Assembly (NCBI GenBank): GCA_003255065.1
Contig: QAOA01004502.1
Span: 21,967-85,966 of the forward strand
DNA: 64,000 nucleotides
Direction: 5' to 3'
From: Cercis canadensis
Lineage: Eukaryota > Streptophyta > Magnoliopsida > Fabales > Fabaceae
Every line of letters starts with the position of its first letter. Positions within the stretch are counted from its first letter, which is position 1. The position numbers and the translations under genes were made by a program. The notes under the pieces are model-generated. The model ran no database searches and had not been told where the DNA came from. It worked only from the letters and a program-made list of their open reading frames with translations. Shown piece by piece: positions 1-15,500 of this stretch.

Positions 1-7
1 TCCGAGT

Positions 8-1884
8 TAGAAACAGGGATGAACCGAAACAGGGTCCCGGGGCAGATATAGTGACTCACCAGGAAACTGTCCAGTCCCAGATAAAGTGAACCATAAGAAA
101 AATATCCGAGTTAGAAACAGTTAGAGATAGGGATGAACCGAAAACGGGTCCCGGGGCAGATATAGTGACTAACCAGGAAACTGTCCAAACCCACATACGG
201 TGAACCATACGCAAAATATCCGAGTTAGAAACAGAGATGAACCGAAAACGGGTCCCAAGGCAGATATAGTGACTAACCAAGAATCTGTCCAGTCATAGAT
301 ACAGTGAATTATAAGAAAAGTATCTGAGTTACAAACATTTAGAAACCTGGATGAATAGAAACAGGGCCCCGGGGCAGATATAGTGACTCACCGGAAACTG
401 TCCAGCCCCAGATACAGTGAACCAAAAGAAAAATATCCGAGTTATAAACAGGGATGAACAGAAAAAGGGTCCCGGGGAAGATATAGTGACTCACCAGGAA
501 ACCGTCCAGCCCCAGATACAGTGAACCATAAGCAAAATATCCGAGTTAGAAACAGGGATGAACCGAAAACGGGTCCCGGGGCAGATATAATGACTTACCA
601 GGAAACTGTCTAGCCCCAGATACAGTGAACCATAACAAAAATATCCGAGTTAGAAACAGTTAGAAATAGGGATGAATCGAAAGCGGGTCCAGGGGCAGAT
701 ATAGTGACTCACCAGGAAACTGTCCAGTCCCAGATACAGGGAACCATAAGAAAAATATTTGACTCAGAGACAGGGATGATACGAAACAGGGCCCAGGGCC
801 AGATATAGTGACTCACCAAGACTTTGTCCATCCCCAGATAAAATGAACAATAAGAAAAATATCCGAGTTAGAAACAGGGATGAACCGAAAACGGGTTCTG
901 GGGCATATACATTGACTCACCAGGAATCTGTCCAGTCCTAGATACAGTGAATTATAAGAAAAATATCCGAGTTAGAAACATTTAGAAACAGGGATGAACC
1001 GAAATAGGATCCCGGGGCAGATATAGTGACTTACCAGGAAACTGTCCAGCCCCAGATAAAATGAACCATAAGAAAAATATCCGAGTTAGAAACAGGGATG
1101 AACAGAAAACGGGTTCCGGGGCATATACACTGACTCACCAGGAATCTGTCAAGTCCTAGATACAGTGAGTTATAAGTAAAATATCCGAGTTAGAAACATT
1201 TAGAAACAGGGATGAACCGAAACAGGGTCCCGGGGCAGATATAGTGACTCACCAGGAAACTGTCCAATCCCAGATAAAGTGAACCATAAGAAAAATATCC
1301 GAGTTAGAAACAGTTAGAAATAGGGATGAACCGAAAACGGGTCCTGGGGCAGATATAGTGACTAACCAGGAAACTGTCCAAACCCACATACGGTGAACCA
1401 TACGCAAAATATCCGAGTTAGAAACAGAGATGAACCGAAAACGGGTCCCGAGGCAGATATAGTGACTAACCAAGAATCTGTCTAGTCATAGATACAGTGA
1501 ATTATAAGAAAAGTATCTGAGTTAGAAACATTTAGAAACCTGGATGAATAGAAACAGGGCCCCGGGGCAGATATAGTGACTCACCAGGAAACTGTCCAGC
1601 CCCAGATACAGTGAACCAAAAGAAAAATATCTGAGTTAGAAACAGGGATGAACAGAAAAAGGGTCCCGGGGAAGATATAGTGACTCACCAGGAAACCGTC
1701 CAGCCCCAGATACAGTGAACCATAAGCAAAATATCCGAGTTAGAAACAGGGATGAACCGAAAACGGGTCCCGGGACAGATATAGTGACTCACCAGGAAAC
1801 TGTCTAGCCCCAGATACAGTGAACCATAACAAAAATATCCGAGTTAGAAACAGTTAGAAATAGGGATGAATCGAAAGCGGGTCC
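8..1884. repeat. Higher-order duplication in satellite, ~1193-bp period
   Basis: The segment 8-690 recurs at 1201-1884 with an offset of 1193-1194 bp and only scattered substitutions, including the same order of short, long and variant monomers. This gives a higher-order unit of about 11 monomers. The variant with 'ccaaacccacatacgg' marks both copies. Similar monomer orders near 3720, 4900, 9650 and 12650 suggest further, more diverged copies of the same unit. Confidence 0.85.
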
Positions 1885-4800
1885 AGGGACAGATAAAGTG
1901 ACACACCAGGAAACTGTCCAGCCCCAGATACAGTGAACCGTAAGAAAAATATCCGAGTTAGAAACAGTTAGAAACAGGGATGAACCAAAAACGGGTCTTG
2001 GGACAGATATAGTGACTCACCAGGAATCTGTCCAGTCCTCGATAAAGTTAACTATAAGAAAAGTATCCGAGTTAGAAACAGTTAGATACAGGGATGAGCC
2101 GAAAAAGGGTCCTGGGGCAGATATAGTGACTCACCAGGAAACTGTCCAGCCCCAGATAAAGAGAACCATCTGAAAAATATTTGACTCAGATACAGGGATG
2201 AACCGAAACTGGGTCCCGGGGCAGATATAGTGACTCACCAGGGAACTATCTAGCCCTAGATACAATAAACCATAAGAAAAATATCCGAGTTAGAATAGTT
2301 AGAAATAGGGATGAACCGAAAACGGATCCCGGGGCAAATATTGTGACTCACTAGAAATCTGTCCAGTCTGAGATACAGTGAACTATAAGAAAAATGTCCG
2401 AGTTAGAAACATTTAGAAACAGGGATGAACCGAAAGAGGGTCCCGGGGCAGATATAGTGACTCAACAGGAAACTGTCCAGCCCCAGATAAAGTGAACCAT
2501 AAGAAAAATATCTGACTCAGATACAGGGATGAACCGAAACAAGGTCCCAGGGCAGATATGGTGACTCACCAGGAAATTGTTCTGTCCCAGATACAGTGAA
2601 CCATAAGAAAAATATCCAAGTCAGAAATAGGGATGAATCGAAACAGGGCTCTAGGCCAGATATAGTGACTCACCAGGAAACTGTCCAGTCCCAGATACAG
2701 GGAACCATAAGAAAAATATTTGACTCAGATACAGGTATGAAACGAAACAGGGCCTAGGGCCAGATATAGTGACTAACCAAGAATTTGTCCATCCCCAGAT
2801 AAAATGAACAATAAGAAAAATATTCGAGTTAGAAACAGGGATGAACCGAAAACGGGTTCCGGGGCATATACAGTGACTCACCAGGAATCTGTCAAGTCCT
2901 AGATACAGTGAATTATAAGAAAAATATCCGAGTTAGAAACATTTAGAAACAGGGATGAACCGAAATAGGATCCCGGGGCAGATATAGTGACTTACCAGGA
3001 AATTGTCCAGTCCCAGATAAAGTTAACCATAAGAAAAATATCCGAGTCAGAAATAGGGATGAACCGAAACAGGGCCCTGGCCCATATATAGTGACTCACT
3101 AGGAAACTATCCAGCCCCAGATACAGTGAACCAGAAGAAAAATATCCGAGTTAGAAACAGGGATGAAAAGAAAACGGGTCCCGGGGCAAATATAGTGGCT
3201 CAACAGGAAACTGTCCTGCCCCAGATAAATTGAACCGTAAGAAAAATATCCGAGTTAGAAACAGGGATGAAAAGAAAACGGGTTCCGGGGCATATACATT
3301 GACTCACCAGGAATCTGTCAAGTCCTAGATACAGTGAATTATAAGTAAAATATCCGAGTTAGAAACATTTAGAAACAGGGATGAACCGAAATAGGATGTC
3401 GGGGCAGATATAGTGACTAACCAGGAAACTGTCCAAACCCACATACGGTGAACGATATGCAAAATATCCGAGTTAGAAACAAGGATGAACCGAAAACTGG
3501 TCCCGTGGCAGATATAGTGACTAACAAGGAATCTGTCCAGTCATAGATACAGTGAATTATTAGAAAAGTATCTGAGTTAGAAACATTTAGAAACATGGAT
3601 GAACTGAAACAGGGCCACGGGGCAGATATAGTGACTTACCAGGAAACTGTCTAGTCCCAGATAAAGTTAACCATAAGAAAAATATCAGAGTTAGAAACAG
3701 TTAGAAAGAGGGATGAACCGAAAACGGGTCCTGGGGAAGATATAGTGACTAACCAGGAAACTGTCCAAACCCAGATACGGTGAACCATATGCAAAATATC
3801 CGAGTTAGAAACAGGGATGAACCGAAAACGGGTCCCGAGGCAGATATAGTGACTAACAAGGAATCTGTCCAGTCATAGATACAGTGAATTATAAGAAAAG
3901 TATATGAGTTAGAAACATTTAGAAACAGGGATGAACCGAAACAGGGCCCCGGGGTAGATATAGTGACTCACCAGGAAACTGTTCCGTCCCAGATACAGTG
4001 AACTATAAGAAAAATATCCAAGTCAGAAACAGGGATGAATCGAAACAGGGCTCTAGGCCAGATATAGTGACTCACCAGGAAACTGTCCAGTCCCAGATAC
4101 AGGGAACCATAAGAAAAATATCTGACTCAGATACAGGAATAAAACGAAACAGGGCCCAGGGCCAGATATAGTGACTCACCAAGAATTTGTCCATCCCCAG
4201 ATAAAATGAACAATAAGAAAAGTATCCAAGTTAGAAACAGGGATGAACCGAAAACGGGTTCCGGGGCATATACATTGACTCACCAGGAATCTGTTCAGTC
4301 CTAGATACAGTGAATTATAAGAAAAATATCCAAGTTAGAAAAATTTAGAAACAGGGATGAACCGAAATAGGGTTCCAGGGCAGATATAGTGACTTATCAG
4401 GAAACTGTCCAGTCCCAGATAAAGTTAACCATATGAAAAATATCTGAGTCAAAAATAGGAATGAACCGAAACAGGGCCCTGGGCCAGATATAGTGACTCA
4501 CTAGGAAACTATCCAGCCCCAGATACAGTGAACCAGAAGAAAAATATACGTGTTAGAAACAGGGATGAACCGAAACAGGGTCCCGGGGCAGATATAGTGG
4601 CTCACCAGGAAACTGTCCTGCCCTAGATAAATTGAACCATAAGAAAAATATCCGAGTTAGAAACAGGGATGAACAGAAAACGGGTACCGGGGCATATACA
4701 CTGACTCACCAGGAATCTGTCAAGTCCTAGATACAGTGAATTATAAGTAAAATATCCGAGTTAGAAACATTTAGAAACAGGGATGAACCGAAATAGGATC

Positions 4801-7176
4801 CCAGGGCAGATATAGTGACTCACCAAGAAACTGTCCAGTCCCAGATAAAGTGAACCATAAGAAAAATATCAGAGTTAGAAACAGTTAGAAATAGGGATGA
4901 ACCGAAAACGGGTCCCAGGGCAGATATAGTGACTAACCAGGAAACTGTCCAAACCCAGATACGGTGAACCATATGCAAAATATTCGAGTTAGAAACAGGG
5001 ATGAACCGAAAACGGGTCCCGAGGCAGATATAGTGACTAACAAGGAATCTGTCCAGTCATAGATACAGTGAATTATAAGAAAAGTATCTGAGTTAGAAAC
5101 ATTTAGAAACAGGGATGGACCGAAACAGGGCCCCGGGGCAGATATAGTAACTCACCAGGAAACTGTCCAGCCCCAGATACAGTGAACCAAAAGAAAAATA
5201 TCCGAGTTAGAAACAGGGATGAACAGTAAAAGGGTCCCGGGGAAGATATAGTGACTCACCAGGAAACTGTCCAGCCCCAGATACAGTGAAACATAAGCAA
5301 AATATCCGAGTTAGAAACAGGGATGAACCAAAAACGGGTCCCGGGACAGATATAGTGACTCACCAGGAAACTGTCTAGCCCCAGATACAGTGAACCATAA
5401 CAAAAATATCCGAGTTAGAAACAGTTAGAAATAGGGATGAATCGAAAACGGGACCAGGGGCAGATATAGTGACATACCAGGAAACTGTCCAGCCCCAGAT
5501 ACAGTGAACCATAAGAAAAATATTCGAGTTAGAAACAGTTAGAAATAGGGATGAACCGAAAACGGGTCTCGGGACAGACATAGTGGCTCACCAGGAATCT
5601 GTCCAGTCCTCGATAAAGTGAACTAGAAGAAAAGTATCCAAGTTAGAAACAGTTAGATACAGGGATGAGCCGAAAAAGGGTCCTGGGGCAGATATAGTGA
5701 CTCACCAGGAAACTGTCCAGCCCCAGATAAAGAGAACCATCAGAAAAATATCTGACTCAGATACAGGGATGAACCGAAACAGGGTCCCGGGGCAGATATA
5801 GTGACTCACCAGGAAACTATCTAGCCCCAGATATAATAAACCATAAGAAAAATATCCGAGTTAGAATAGTTAGAAACAGGGATGAATCGAAAACGGGTTT
5901 CGGGGCAGATATAGTGACTCACTAGAAATCTGTCCAGTATGTGATACAGTGAACTATAAGAAAAATGTCCAAGTTAGAAACATTTAGAAACAGGGATGAA
6001 CCGAAACAGGGTCCCGGGGCAGATATAGTGACTCAACAGGAAACTGTCCAGCCCTAGATAAAGTGAACCATAAGAAAAATATCTGACTCAGAGATAGGGA
6101 TGAACCGAAACAGGCTCCCGGGGCAGATATAGTGACTCACCAGGAAACTGTTCTGTCCCAGATACAATGAACCATAAGAAAAATATCCAAGTCAAAAACA
6201 GGGATGAATCGAAACAGGGCTCTAGGCTAGATATAGTGACTCACCAGGAAACTGTCCAGTCCCAGATACAGGGAACCATAAGAAAAATATCTGCCTCAGA
6301 TACAGGGATGAAACGAAACAGGGCCCAGGGCCAGATATAGTGACTCACCAAGAAACTGTCCATCCTCAGATAAAATGAACAATAAGAAAAATATCCGAGT
6401 TAGAAAAAGGGATGAACCGAAAACGGGTTCCGGGGCATATACAGTGACTCACCAGGAATCTATCAAGTCCTAGATACAGTGAATTATAAGAAAAATATCC
6501 AAGTTAGAAACATTTAGAAACAGGGATTAACCGAAATAGGGTCCCAGGGCAGATATAGTGACTTACCAGGAAACTTTCCAGTCCCAGATAAAGTTAACCA
6601 TAAGAAAAATATCCGAGTTAGAAATAGGGATGAACCGAAACAGGGCCCTGGGCCAGATATAGTGACTCACTAGGAAACTATCCAGCCCCAGATACAGTGT
6701 ACCAGAAGAAAAATATCCGAGTTAGAAATAGGGATGAACCGAAATAGGGTCCCGAGGGAGATATAGTGGCTCACCAGGAAACTGTCCTGCCCCAGAAGAT
6801 AACATGAACCACAAGAAAAATATCCGAGTTAGAAACAGGTATGAACAGAAAACGGGTTCCGGGGCATATACACTGACTCACCAGGAATCTGTCAAGTCCT
6901 AGATACAGTGAATTATAAGTAAAATATCCGAGTTAGAAACATTTAGAAACAAGGATGAACCGAAACAGGGTCCCAGGGCAGATATAGTGACTCACCAGGA
7001 AACTGTCCAGCTCAGATAAAGAGAACCATAAGAAAAATATCTGACTCAGATATAGGGATGAACCGAAACAGGGTCCCGGGGCAGATATAGTGACTCACTA
7101 AGAAACTATCTAGCCCCAGATACAATAAACGATAAGAAAAATATCCAAGTTAGAATAGTTAGAAACAGGGATGAAC

Positions 7177-8084
7177 CGAAAACGGGTCTCGGGGCAGATA
7201 TAGTGACTCACTAGAAATCTGTCCAGTCTGAGATACAGTGAACTATAAGAAAAATGTCTGAGTTAGAAACATTTAGAAACAGGGATGAACCGAAACAGGA
7301 TTCCGGGGCAGATATAGTGACTCAACAAGAAACTGTCCAGCCCCAGATAAAGTGAACCATAAGAAAAATATCTGACTCAGATACAGGGATGAACCGAAAC
7401 AGGGTCCCGGGGCAGATATAGTGACTCACCAGGAAACTGTTCTGTCCAGATACAGTGAACCATAAGAAAAATATCCAAGTCAGAAACAGGGATGAATCGA
7501 AACAGGGCTCTAGGCCAGATATAGTGACTCACCAAGAAACTGTCCATCCCCAGATAAAATGAACATTAAGAAAAATATCCGAGTTAGAAAAAGGGATGAA
7601 CCAAAAACGGGGTCCGGGGCATATACAGTGACTTACCAAGAATCTATCAAGTCCTAGATACAGTGAATTATAAGAAAAATATCCAAGTTAGAAACATTTA
7701 GAAACAGGGATGAACCGAAAACGGGTCTCGGGGCAGATATAGTGACTCACTAGAAATCTGTCCAGTCTGAGATACAGTGAACTATAAGAAAAATGTCTGA
7801 GTTAGAAACATTTAGAAACAGGGATGAACCGAAACAGGATTCCGGGGCAGATATAGTGACTCAACAAGAAACTGCCCAGCCCCAGATAAAGTGAACCATA
7901 AGAAAAATATCTGACTCAGATACAGGGATGAACCGAAACAGGGTCCCGGGGCAGATATAGTGACTCGCCAGGAAACTGTTCTGTCCAGATACAGTGAACC
8001 ATAAGAAAAATATCCAAGTCAGAAACAGGGATGAATCGAAACAGGGCTCTAGGCCAGATATAGTGACTCACCAAGAAACTGTCC
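7177..8084. repeat. Recent 539-bp duplication within satellite
   Basis: 7177-7545 and 7716-8084 are almost identical at a constant offset of 539 bp, about five monomers. They share rare variants such as 'gtctgagttag' after 'aaaaatg', 'acaggattccgggg', and a 'ttctgtccagata' that lacks one C. After ~7545 the copies diverge because the second holds an extra monomer. This is a young unequal-exchange event. Confidence 0.85.
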
Positions 8085-11000
8085 AGTCCCAGATACAGGG
8101 AACCATAAGAAAAAGATTTGACTCAGATACAGGGATGAAACGAAACAGGGCCCAGGGCCAGATATAGTGACTCACCAAGAAACTGTCCATCCCCAGATAA
8201 AATGAACATTAAGAAAAATATCCGAGTTAGAAAAAGGGATGAACCAAAAACGGGTTCCTGGGCATATACAGTGACTTACCAAGAATCTATCAAGTCCTAG
8301 ATACAGTGAATTATAAGAAAAATATCCAAGTTAGAAACATTTAGAAACAGGGATGAACGGAAATAGGGTCCCAGGGCAGATATAGTGACTTACCAGGAAA
8401 CTATACAGTCCCAGATAAATTTAACCAAAAGAAAAATGTCCGAGTCAGAAATAGGGATGAACCGAAACTGGGCCCTGGGCCAGATATAGTGACTCACTAG
8501 GAAACTATCCAACCACAGATACAGTGAACCAGAAGAAAAATATCCGAGTTAGAAACAGGGATGAACCGAAATAGGGTCCCGGGGTAGATATAGTGGCTCA
8601 CTAGGAAACTGTCCACCCCAGATAACATGAACCATAATAAAATATCCGGGTTAAAAACAGGGATGAACAGAAAACGGGTTCCGGGGCATATACACTTACT
8701 CACCAGGAATCTGTCAAGTCCTAGATACAGTGAATTATAAGTAAAATATCCGAGTTAGAAACATTTAGAAACAGGGATGAACCGAAACAGGGTCCCGGGG
8801 CAGATATGGTGACTCACAAGGAAACTGTCCAGCCCAGATAAAGAGAACCATAAGAAAAATATCTGACTTAAATACAGGGATGAACCGAAACAGGGTCCCG
8901 GGGCAGATCTACTGACTCACCAGGAAACTATCTAGCCCCAGATACAATAAACCATAAGAAAAATATCCGAGTTAGAATAGTTAGAAACAGGGATGAACCG
9001 AAAACGGATCCCGGGGCAGATAAAGTGACTCACTAGAAATCTGTCCAGTCTGAGATACAGTAAACTATAAGAAAAATGTCCGAGTTAGAAACATTTAGAA
9101 GCAGGGATGAACCGAAACAGCGTCCCGGGGCAGATATAGTGACTCAACAGGAAACTGCCCAGCCCTAGATAAAGTGAACCATAAGAAAAATATCTGACTT
9201 AGATACAGGGATGAACCGAAACAGAGTCTCGGGGCAGATATAGTGACTCACCAGGAAACTGTTCTGTCCCAGATACAGTCAACCATAAGAAAAATATCCA
9301 AGTCAGAAACAGGGATGAATCGAAACAGGGCTCTTGGCCAGATATAGTGACTCACCAGGAAACTGTCCAGTCCCAGATACAGGGAAGCATAAGAAAAATA
9401 TCTGATTCAGATACAGTGCGGAAACGAAATAGGGCCCAGGGCCAGATATAGTGACTCACCAGGAATCTGTCAAGTGCTAGATACAGTGAATTATAAGTAA
9501 AATATCCCGAGTTAGAAACATTTAGAAACAGGGATGAACCGGAACAGGGTCCCGGGGCAGATATAGTGACTCACCAGGAAACTGTCCAGTCCCAGATAAA
9601 GTGAACCATAAGAAAAATATCTGAGTTAGAAACAGTTAGAAATAGGGATGAACCGAAAACGGGTCCCGGGGCAGATATAGTGACTAACCAGGAAACTGTC
9701 CAAACCCACATACAGTGAACCATATGCAAAATATCCGAGTTAGAAACAGGGATGAACCGAAAACGGGTCCCGAGGCAGATATAGTGACTAACCAGGAATC
9801 TCTCCAGTCATAGATACAGTGAATTATAAGAAAAGTATCTGAGTTAGAAACATTTAGAAACAGGGATGAACCGAAACAGGGCCCCGGGGCAGATATAGTG
9901 ACTCACCAGGAAACTGTCCAGCCCCAGATACAGTGAACCAAAAGAAAAATATCCGAGTTAGAAATAGGGATGAACAGAAAAAGGTTCCCGGGGTAGATAT
10001 AGTGACTCACCAGGAAACTGTCCAGCCCCAGATACAGTGAACCATAAGCAAAATATACGAGTTCGAAACAGGGATGAACCGAAAACGGGTCCCGGGGAAG
10101 ATATAGTGACTCACCAGCAAACTGTCTAGCCCCAAATACAGTGAACCATAACAAAAATATCCGAGTTAGAAATAGTTAGAAATAGGGATGAATCGAAAAC
10201 GGGTCCAGGGGCAGGTATAGTGACACACCAGGAAACTGTCCAGCCCCAGATACAGTGAACCATAAGAAAAATATCCGAGTTAGAGACAGTTAGAAACAGG
10301 GATGAACCGAAAACGGGTCTCGGGACAGATATATTGACTCACCAGGAATCTGTCCAGTCCTCGATAAAGTGAACTATAAGAAAAGTATCCGAGTTAGAAA
10401 CAGTTAGATACAGGGATGAGCCGAAGAAGGGTCGTGGGGCAGATATAGTGGCTCACCAGGAAACTGTCTAGCCCCAGATAAAGAGAACCATAAGAAAAAT
10501 ATCTGACTCAGATACAAGGATGAACCGAAATAGGGTCCTAGGGAAGATATAGTGACTCACCAGGAAACTGTTCTGTCCCAGATACAGTGAACCATAAGAA
10601 AAATATCCAAGTCAGAAACAGAGATGAATCGAAACAGGGCTCTAGGCCAGATATAGTTACTCACCAGGAAACTGTCCAGTCCCAGATACAGGGACCCATA
10701 AGAAAAATATCTGACTCAGATACAGGGATAAAACGAAACAAGGCCTAGGGCCAGATGTAGTGACTCACCAAGAAACTGTCCATCCCCAGTTAAAATGAAC
10801 AATAAGTAAAATATCCGAGTTAGAAATAGGGATGAACCGAAAACGGGTTCCGGGGCATATACAGTGACTCACCAGGAATCTGTCAAGTCCTAGATACAGT
10901 GAATTATAAGAAAAATATCCGAGTTAGAAACATTTAGAAACAGGGATGAACCAAAATAGGGTCCCAGGGCAGATATAGTGACTTACTAGGAAACTGTCCA

Positions 11001-12339
11001 ATCCAAGATAAAGTTAACCATAAGAAAAATATCCGAGTCAGAAATAGGGATGAACTGAAATAGGGCCCTGGGCCAGATATAGTTACTCACTAGGAAACTA
11101 TCCAGCCCCAGATAAAGTGAACCATAAGAAAAATATCTGACTCAGATACAGGGATGAACCGAAACAGGGTCCCGGGGCAGATATAGTGGCTCACCAGAAA
11201 AATGTCCAGCCCCAGATAAAATGCACCAGAAGAAAAATATCCGAGTTAGAAACAGGTATGAACAAAAAATGGGTTTCGGGGCATATACACTGACTCACCA
11301 GGAATCTGTCAAGTCCTAGATACAGTGAATTATAAGTAAAATATCTGAGTTAGAAATATTTAGAAACAGGGATGAACCGAAATAGGGTCCTGGGGCAGAT
11401 ATAGTGAACCATAAGAAAAATATCAAAGTTAGAAACAGTTAGAAATAGGGATGAACCGAAAACGGGTCGCGGGGCAGATATAGTGACTAACCAAGAAACT
11501 GTCCAAACCCACAGATGGTGAACCATATGCAAAATATCCGAGTTAGAAACAGGGATGAACCGAAAATGGGTCCCAAGGCAGATATAGTGACTAACCAAGA
11601 ATCTGTCCAGTCTTAGATACAATGAATTATAAGAAAAGTATCTGAGTTAGAAACATTTACAAACAGGGATGAACCAAAACAGGGCCCCGGGGCAGATATA
11701 GTGACTCACCAGGAAACTGTCCAGCCCCAGATACAGTGAACCAAAAGAAAAATATCCGAGTCAGAAATAGGGATGAACCGAAACAGGGCCCTGGGCCAGA
11801 TATAGTGACTCACTAGGAAACTATCCAGCCACAGATATAGTGAACCAGAAGAAAAATATCTGAGTTAGAAACAGGGATGAACAGAAAACGGGTTCCAGGG
11901 CATATACACTGACTCACCAGGAATCTGTCAAGTCCTAGATACAGTGAATTATCAGTAAAATATCCGAGTTAGAAACATTTAGAAACAGGGATGAACCGAA
12001 ACAGGGTCCCGGGGCAGATATAGTGACTCACCAGGAAACTGTCCAGCCCAGATAAGAAGAACCATAAGAAAAATATCTGACTCAGATAAAGGGATGAACC
12101 GAAACAGGGTCCCGGGGCAGATATGGTGACTCACCAGGAAACTGTTCTGTCCCAGATACAGTGAACCATAAGAAAAATATCCAAGTCAGAAACAGGGATG
12201 AATCGAAACAGTGCTCTAGGACAGATATAGTGACTCACCAGGAAATTATCCAGTCCCAGATATAGGGAACCATAAGAAAAATATCTGATTCAGATACAGG
12301 GATGAAACGAAACAGGGCCCAGGGCCAGATATAGTGACT

Positions 12340-12575
12340 CACCAGGAATCTGTCATGTCCTAGATACAGTGAATTATAAGTAAAATATCCGAGTTAGAAA
12401 CATTTAGAAACAGAGATGAACCGAAACAGGGCTCCGTGGAAAATATAGGGACTCACCAGGAATCTGTCATGTCCTAGATACAGTGAATTATAAGTAAAAT
12501 ATCCGAGTTAGAAACATTTAGAAACAGGGATGAACCGAAACAGGGCCCCGTGGAAAATATAGGGACTCACCAGAA
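12340..12575. repeat. Single-monomer tandem duplication
   Basis: Two consecutive 114-bp monomers share otherwise rare variants ('ctgtcatgtcc', 'ccgtggaaaatataggga') at an offset of exactly 114 bp, with almost no differences. It looks like one of the newest duplication events in the array. Confidence 0.8.
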
Positions 12576-15500
12576 AACTATCCAGTCCTAGATAAAGTGA
12601 ACCATAAGAAAAATATCCGAGTTAGAAACAGTTAGAAATAGGGATGAACCGAAAACGGGTCCCGGGGCAGATATGGTGACTAACCAGGAAACTGTCCAAA
12701 CCCACATACGGTGAACCATATGCAAAATATCCGAGTTAGAAACAGGGATGAACCGAAAACGGGTCCCGAGGCAGATATAGTGACTAACCAGGAATCTGTC
12801 CAGTCATAGATACAGTGAATTATAAGAAAAGTATCTGAGTTAGAAACATTTAGAAACAGGGATGAACCGAAACAGGGCCCCGGGGCAGATATAGTGACTC
12901 AACAGGAAACTGTCCAGCCCCAGATACAGTGAACCAAAAGAAAAATATCCGAGTTAGAAACAGGGATGAACAGAAAAAGGGTCCTGGGGTAGATATAGTG
13001 ACTCACCAAGAAACTGTCTAGCCCCAGATACAGTGAACCATAAGCAAAATATCTGAGTTAGAAATAGGGATGACCGAAAACTGGTCCCGGGGAAGATATA
13101 GTGACTCACCAGGAAACTGTCTAGCCCCAGATACAGTGAACCATAACAAAAATATCCAAGTTAGAAACAGTTAGAAATAGGGATGAATAGAAAACGGATC
13201 AAGGGGCAGATATAGTGACACACCAGGAAACTGTCCAGCCCCAGTTACAGTGAACCATAAGAAAAATATCCGAGTTAGAGACAGTTAGAAACAGGGATGA
13301 ACCGAAAACGGGTCTCGGGACAGATATAGTGACTCACCAGGAATCTGCCCAGTCCTCGATAAAGTGAACTATAAGAAAAGTACCCAAGTTAGAAACAGTT
13401 AGATACAGGGATGAGCCGAAAAAGGGTCGTGGGGCAGACATAGTGACTCACCAGGAAACTGTCCAGCCCCAGATAAAGAGAACCATAAGAAAAATATCTG
13501 ACTCAGATACAGGGATGAACCGAAACAGGGTCCCGGGGCAGATATAGTGACTTTCCAGGAAATTGTTCTGTCCCAGATACAGTGAACCATAAGAAAAATA
13601 TCCAAGTCAGAAACAGAGATGAATCGAAACAGGGCTCTAGGCCAGATATAGTGACTCACCAGGAAACTGTCCAGTCCCAGATACAGGGACCCATAAGAAA
13701 AATATCTGACTCAGATACAGGGATGAAACGAAATAGGGCCCAGGGCCAGATATAGTGACTCACCAAGAAACTGTCTATCCCCAGATAAAATGAACAATAA
13801 GAAAAATATCCGAGTTAGAAACAGGGATGAACCGAAAACGTGTTCCGGGGCATATACACTGACTCACCAGGAATCTGTCAAGTCCTAGATACAGTGAATT
13901 ATAAGAAAAATATCCGAGTTACAAACATTTAGAAACAGGGATGAACCGAAATAGGGTCCCAGGGTAGATATAGTGACTTACTAGGAAACTGTCCAATCCC
14001 AGATAAAGTTAACCGTAAGGAAAATATCCGAGTCAGAAATAGGGATGAACTGAAACAGGGCCCTGGGCCAGATATAATGAGTCACTAAGAAACTATCCAG
14101 CCTCAGATACAGTAAACCAGAAGAAAAATATCCGAGTTAGAAACAGGGATGAACCGAAACATGGTCCCGGGGCAGATATAGTGGCTCACCAGGAAACTGT
14201 CTAGCCCCAGATACAGAGAACCATGAGAAAAATATCCGAGTTAGAAACAGTTAGAAATAGGGATGAACCGAAAACGGGTCCAGGGGCAGATATAGTGACA
14301 CACTAGGAAACTGTCCAGCCCCAGATACAGTGAACCCTAAGAAAAATATCCGAGTTAGAAACAGTTAGAAACAGGGATGAACCGAAAACGGGTCTTGGGA
14401 CTGATATAGTGAATCACCAGGAATCTGTCTAGCCCCAGATACAGTGAACCATAAGAAAAATATCCGAGTTAGAAACATTTAGAAACAGGGATGAACCGAA
14501 ACAGGGTCCCGGGGCAGATATTGTGACTCAACAGGAAACTGTCCAGCCCCAGATAAAGTGAACCATAAGAAAAATATCTGACTCAGATACAGGGATGAAC
14601 CGAAACAGGGTCCCGGGGCAGATATAGTGACTCTCTAGGAAACTGTTCTGTCCCAGATACAGTGAACCATAAGAAAAATATCCAAGTCAGAAACAGGGAT
14701 GAATCGAAACAGGGCTCTAGGCCAGATATAGTGACACACCAGGAAACTGTCTAGTTCCAGATACAGGGAACCATAAGAAAAATTTATGACTCAGATATAG
14801 GGATGAAACGAAACAGGGCCCAGGGCCAGATATAGTGACTCACCAAGAAACTGTCCATCCCCAGATAAAATGAACAATAAGAAAAATATCCGAGTTAGAA
14901 ATAGGGATGAACCGAAAACGGGTTCCGGGGCATATACAGTGACTCACTTGGAATCTGTCGAGTCCTAGATACAGTGAATTATAAGAAAAATATCCGAGTT
15001 AGAAACATTTAGAAACAGTGATGAACCGAAATAGGGTCCCAGGGCAGATATAGTGACTTACCAAGAAACTGTCCAGTCCCAGATAAAGTTAACCATAAGA
15101 AAAATATCCGAGTCAGAAATTGGGATCAACCGAAACAAGGCCCTGGGCCAGATATAGTGACTCACTAGAAAACTATCCAGCCCCAGATACAGTGAACCAG
15201 AAGAAAAATATCCTAGTTAGAAACAGGGATGAACCGAAACAGGGTCCCGGGGCAGATATAGTGGCTCACCAGGAAACTGTCCAGCCCCAGATAAAATGAA
15301 CCATAAGAAAAATATCCGAGTTAGAAACAGGGATGAACAGAAAACAGGTTCCGGGGCATATACACTGACTCACCAGGAATCTGTCAAGTCCTAGATACAG
15401 TGAATTATAAGTAAAATATCCGAGTTAGAAACATTTAGAAACAGGGATGAACCGAAATAGGGTCCCGGGGCAGATATAGTGACTCACTAGGAAACAGTCC

